Assembly: GCF_045679555.1 (NCBI RefSeq)
Contig: NC_092122.1
Location: 12,265,043-12,329,042, forward strand
Source: Salvelinus alpinus
Lineage: Eukaryota > Chordata > Actinopteri > Salmoniformes > Salmonidae
Length of the DNA stretch: 64,000 nucleotides
Direction of reading: 5' to 3'
The notes beneath the pieces are model-generated. The model made no database searches, was not told where the DNA came from, and saw only the letters and a list, made by a program, of their open reading frames with translations. Shown piece by piece: positions 62,521 to 64,000 of this stretch; within the stretch, counting starts at the first letter, position 1, and each line of letters begins with the position of its first letter. A program made the position numbers and the translations under genes.

Positions 62521-63149
62521 TGTAACGTGGGGGAAATACACCAAAATATTTAATTCCTGTAGTCGTACTACGCCCCCTTTTAATATGCGACGTAGGTCCT
62601 TGGGACTAAGCTAAACATAACAGGTTCTTTGCATCAAAAAGTGGAGCATGGGAATCAGACAACAACAATTTATTTTCATCGTCAGAAGAAAGGCCCAATC
62701 TCCTGGCCTACGTAATGTCCATATACCATCTTCAGCTCCAGGAGCGCCATACAACTGTCCTACAAGACAGACTTCAATATCACACAAATAACACTAGGTT
62801 TATACATTCCATTCACATACTCAAACAGACAATAATAATGTGTTGCCACAGTCACGGAGGGCGTGCCCAGGGAGGAGAGAAAAGCCTAGGTGGAATATGG
62901 ACGCCAGTGCCTAAACACACTACATGTACAATAAGTCATATTTCTCATACTTTGTTAAAAAAACACCATCACCACTCCCGCCCTCCCAAGGCCAGCCGAC
63001 CAGCACATAGTAAGGTGATCCCCTGAATGACACAAACAGGAAGGGTTTTATACAAAAGGCCACACCCTTAAATAACAATCACACACACCTGGCACAGGCA
63101 GACCAACAAGTGTGCTTTCAAAATAGGTAGACGGTTCTAACCCGTTACA
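62521..63149 (-). mobile_element. Probable solo LTR
   Basis: 629 bp starting TGTAACG and ending CGTTACA, interrupting the LINE frame. On the minus strand it has a TATA-like GTATAAAACC near 63045-63055 and a poly(A)-like AAAATAAATTG near 62668-62678, in the order expected for U3-R-U5. The flanks are CTAT and CTAG, so a target duplication is not clear. Confidence 0.7.
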
Positions 63150-63369
63150 CTAGCTTAGTCAAAATGAGTGCATTAGCTAGCCCTTTCTTACCTAGTACCT
63201 TAGTGGCCATACCCCCCCTCCCATGTTGCCATCTAGTGTACATTCTAAGTAATTGCCTGCTGTTTTGGCTGAGTACCTCTCCTGCTAGCTGTACCCTGAT
63301 GCCTGAGGACTTGCTTCGTTTCAATTTAGACCCCAACAGAATTGCTTCTGTTTTGCAGAGGTTCAGAGA

Positions 63370-63961
63370 TACAGTGAGGGAAAAAAGTATTTGATCCCCT
63401 GCTGATTTTGTACGTTGCCCACTGACAAAGAAATTATCAGTCTATAATTTTAATGGTAGGTTTATTTGAACAGTGAGAGACAGAATAACAACAAAAAAAT
63501 CCAGAAAAACACATGTCAAAAATTTTATAAATTGGAAATAAGTATTTGACCCCCTCTCAATCAGAAAGATTTCTGGCTCCCAGGTGTCTTTTATACAGGT
63601 AACGAGCTGAGATTAGGAGCACACTCTTAAAGGGAGTGCTCCTAATCTCAGTTTGTTACCTGTATAAAAGACACCTGTCCACAGAAGCAATCAATCAGAT
63701 TCCAAACTCTCCACCATGGCCAAGACCAAAGAGCTCTCCAAGGATGTCAGGGACAAGATTGTAGACCTACACAAGGCTGGAATGGGCTACAAGACCATCG
63801 CCAAGCAGCTTGGTGAGAAGGTGACAAGAGTTGGTGCGATTATTTGCAAATTATTCACTGTTCAAATAAACCTACCATTAAAATTATAAACTGATCATTT
63901 CTTTTCAGTGGGCAAACGTACAAAATCAGCAGGGGATCAAATACTTTTTCCCCTCACTGTA
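63370..63961 (+). mobile_element. Internally deleted Tc1 transposon
   Basis: Ends TACAGTGAGGGAAAAAAGTA (63370) and TTTTTCCCCTCACTGTA (63961) with TA targets. The first 44 residues of transposase remain (ATG 63716; MAKTRELS-like start, [20 protein letters not shown]), and then the sequence jumps straight to the right terminal repeat. A 96-bp near-palindrome (63581-63676) precedes the ATG. Same family as 1-744. Non-autonomous; both ends look usable as substrates. Confidence 0.93.
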
Positions 63962-64000
63962 GCTTGTTGTCTATGAGCCATGCATTGATGTTAGTGAGCT

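Larger units (their letters stand above)
62335..64000 (-). mobile_element. LINE RT C-terminal region, twice interrupted
   Basis: On the minus strand: from the window edge to 63962, then 63369-63150, then 62520-62335. Recognisable text: AWLIDNKLSLNLCKTEAILL near 64000/63350 (bridging the Tc1 insertion), GSKLKRSKSSGIRVQLAGE, then WFEGLTNLLKSNLQIAQNKL, NLSPRTHIGRSQFQELNWLP and VESKVTQ. This is the post-catalytic part of a non-LTR RT. Insertions: the Tc1 copy 63370-63961 and the solo LTR 62521-63149. Confidence 0.8.

Overview
This is a vertebrate genomic window, almost certainly from a salmonid fish (Salmo, Oncorhynchus, Salvelinus or a close relative). The evidence is the repeats: a HpaI-type tRNA-derived SINE, an SlmI-type SINE, many Tc1 transposons including two with Sleeping Beauty-type terminal repeats, salmonid LINE tails, and three (AC)n tracts of about 150 bp. 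Genes are intron-containing and sparse, so bacterial features (operons, CRISPR, ribosome binding sites) do not apply.

Three host genes are recognisable. (1) 1.1-2.6 kb, + strand: consecutive gelsolin-family exons that stop inside an exon where a rearranged Tc1 copy begins, so this copy looks broken. (2) 4.2-9.2 kb, - strand: a complete ten-exon coding region for an RNA polymerase I termination factor (TTF1-like). All splice phases close to a 736-residue reading frame. (3) 44.5-57.3 kb, - strand: adrenomedullin 2/intermedin (adm2), two coding exons separated by a 12.3 kb intron, total 178 residues, with signal peptide, six-residue disulfide ring and amidation glycine. Three further exon-like segments (23.3, 24.8-25.4 and 35.8 kb, + strand) have splice or poly(A) signals, but I could not identify the gene or genes.

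The rest is dominated by nested mobile DNA. 12.6-23.2 kb is a locus swollen by one Tc1 and two LINEs. A second copy of the same locus at 34.8-35.5 kb lacks those insertions and acts as an empty-site reference. The larger LINE (16.1-23.2 kb) has an SGNH-esterase ORF1 and an endonuclease/RT ORF2. It is split by a small LTR element whose only ORF is a charged protein of unknown function, and one LTR of that element holds an inverted solo LTR flanked by a 5-bp duplication. 25.6-33.6 kb holds a Tc1 copy, a nearly intact Ty3/Gypsy chromodomain element (two 506-bp LTRs, two visible differences, 5-bp duplication) inserted in another Tc1, and a hAT-like element. 36.5-38.9 kb is a three-level nest (Tc1 containing a Tc1-like element containing a solo LTR). 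Within and upstream of adm2 lie two Sleeping Beauty-type copies, LINE and SINE pieces, and a perfect 43-bp stem palindrome at 55.84-55.94 kb. The window ends in a LINE split by a solo LTR and by an internally deleted Tc1.

I found no multi-gene system that looks new. The least explained items are the small LTR element with its charged ORF, the palindrome upstream of the adm2 terminal exon, the unidentified exons, and a short splice-acceptor-like block conserved in three local copies.
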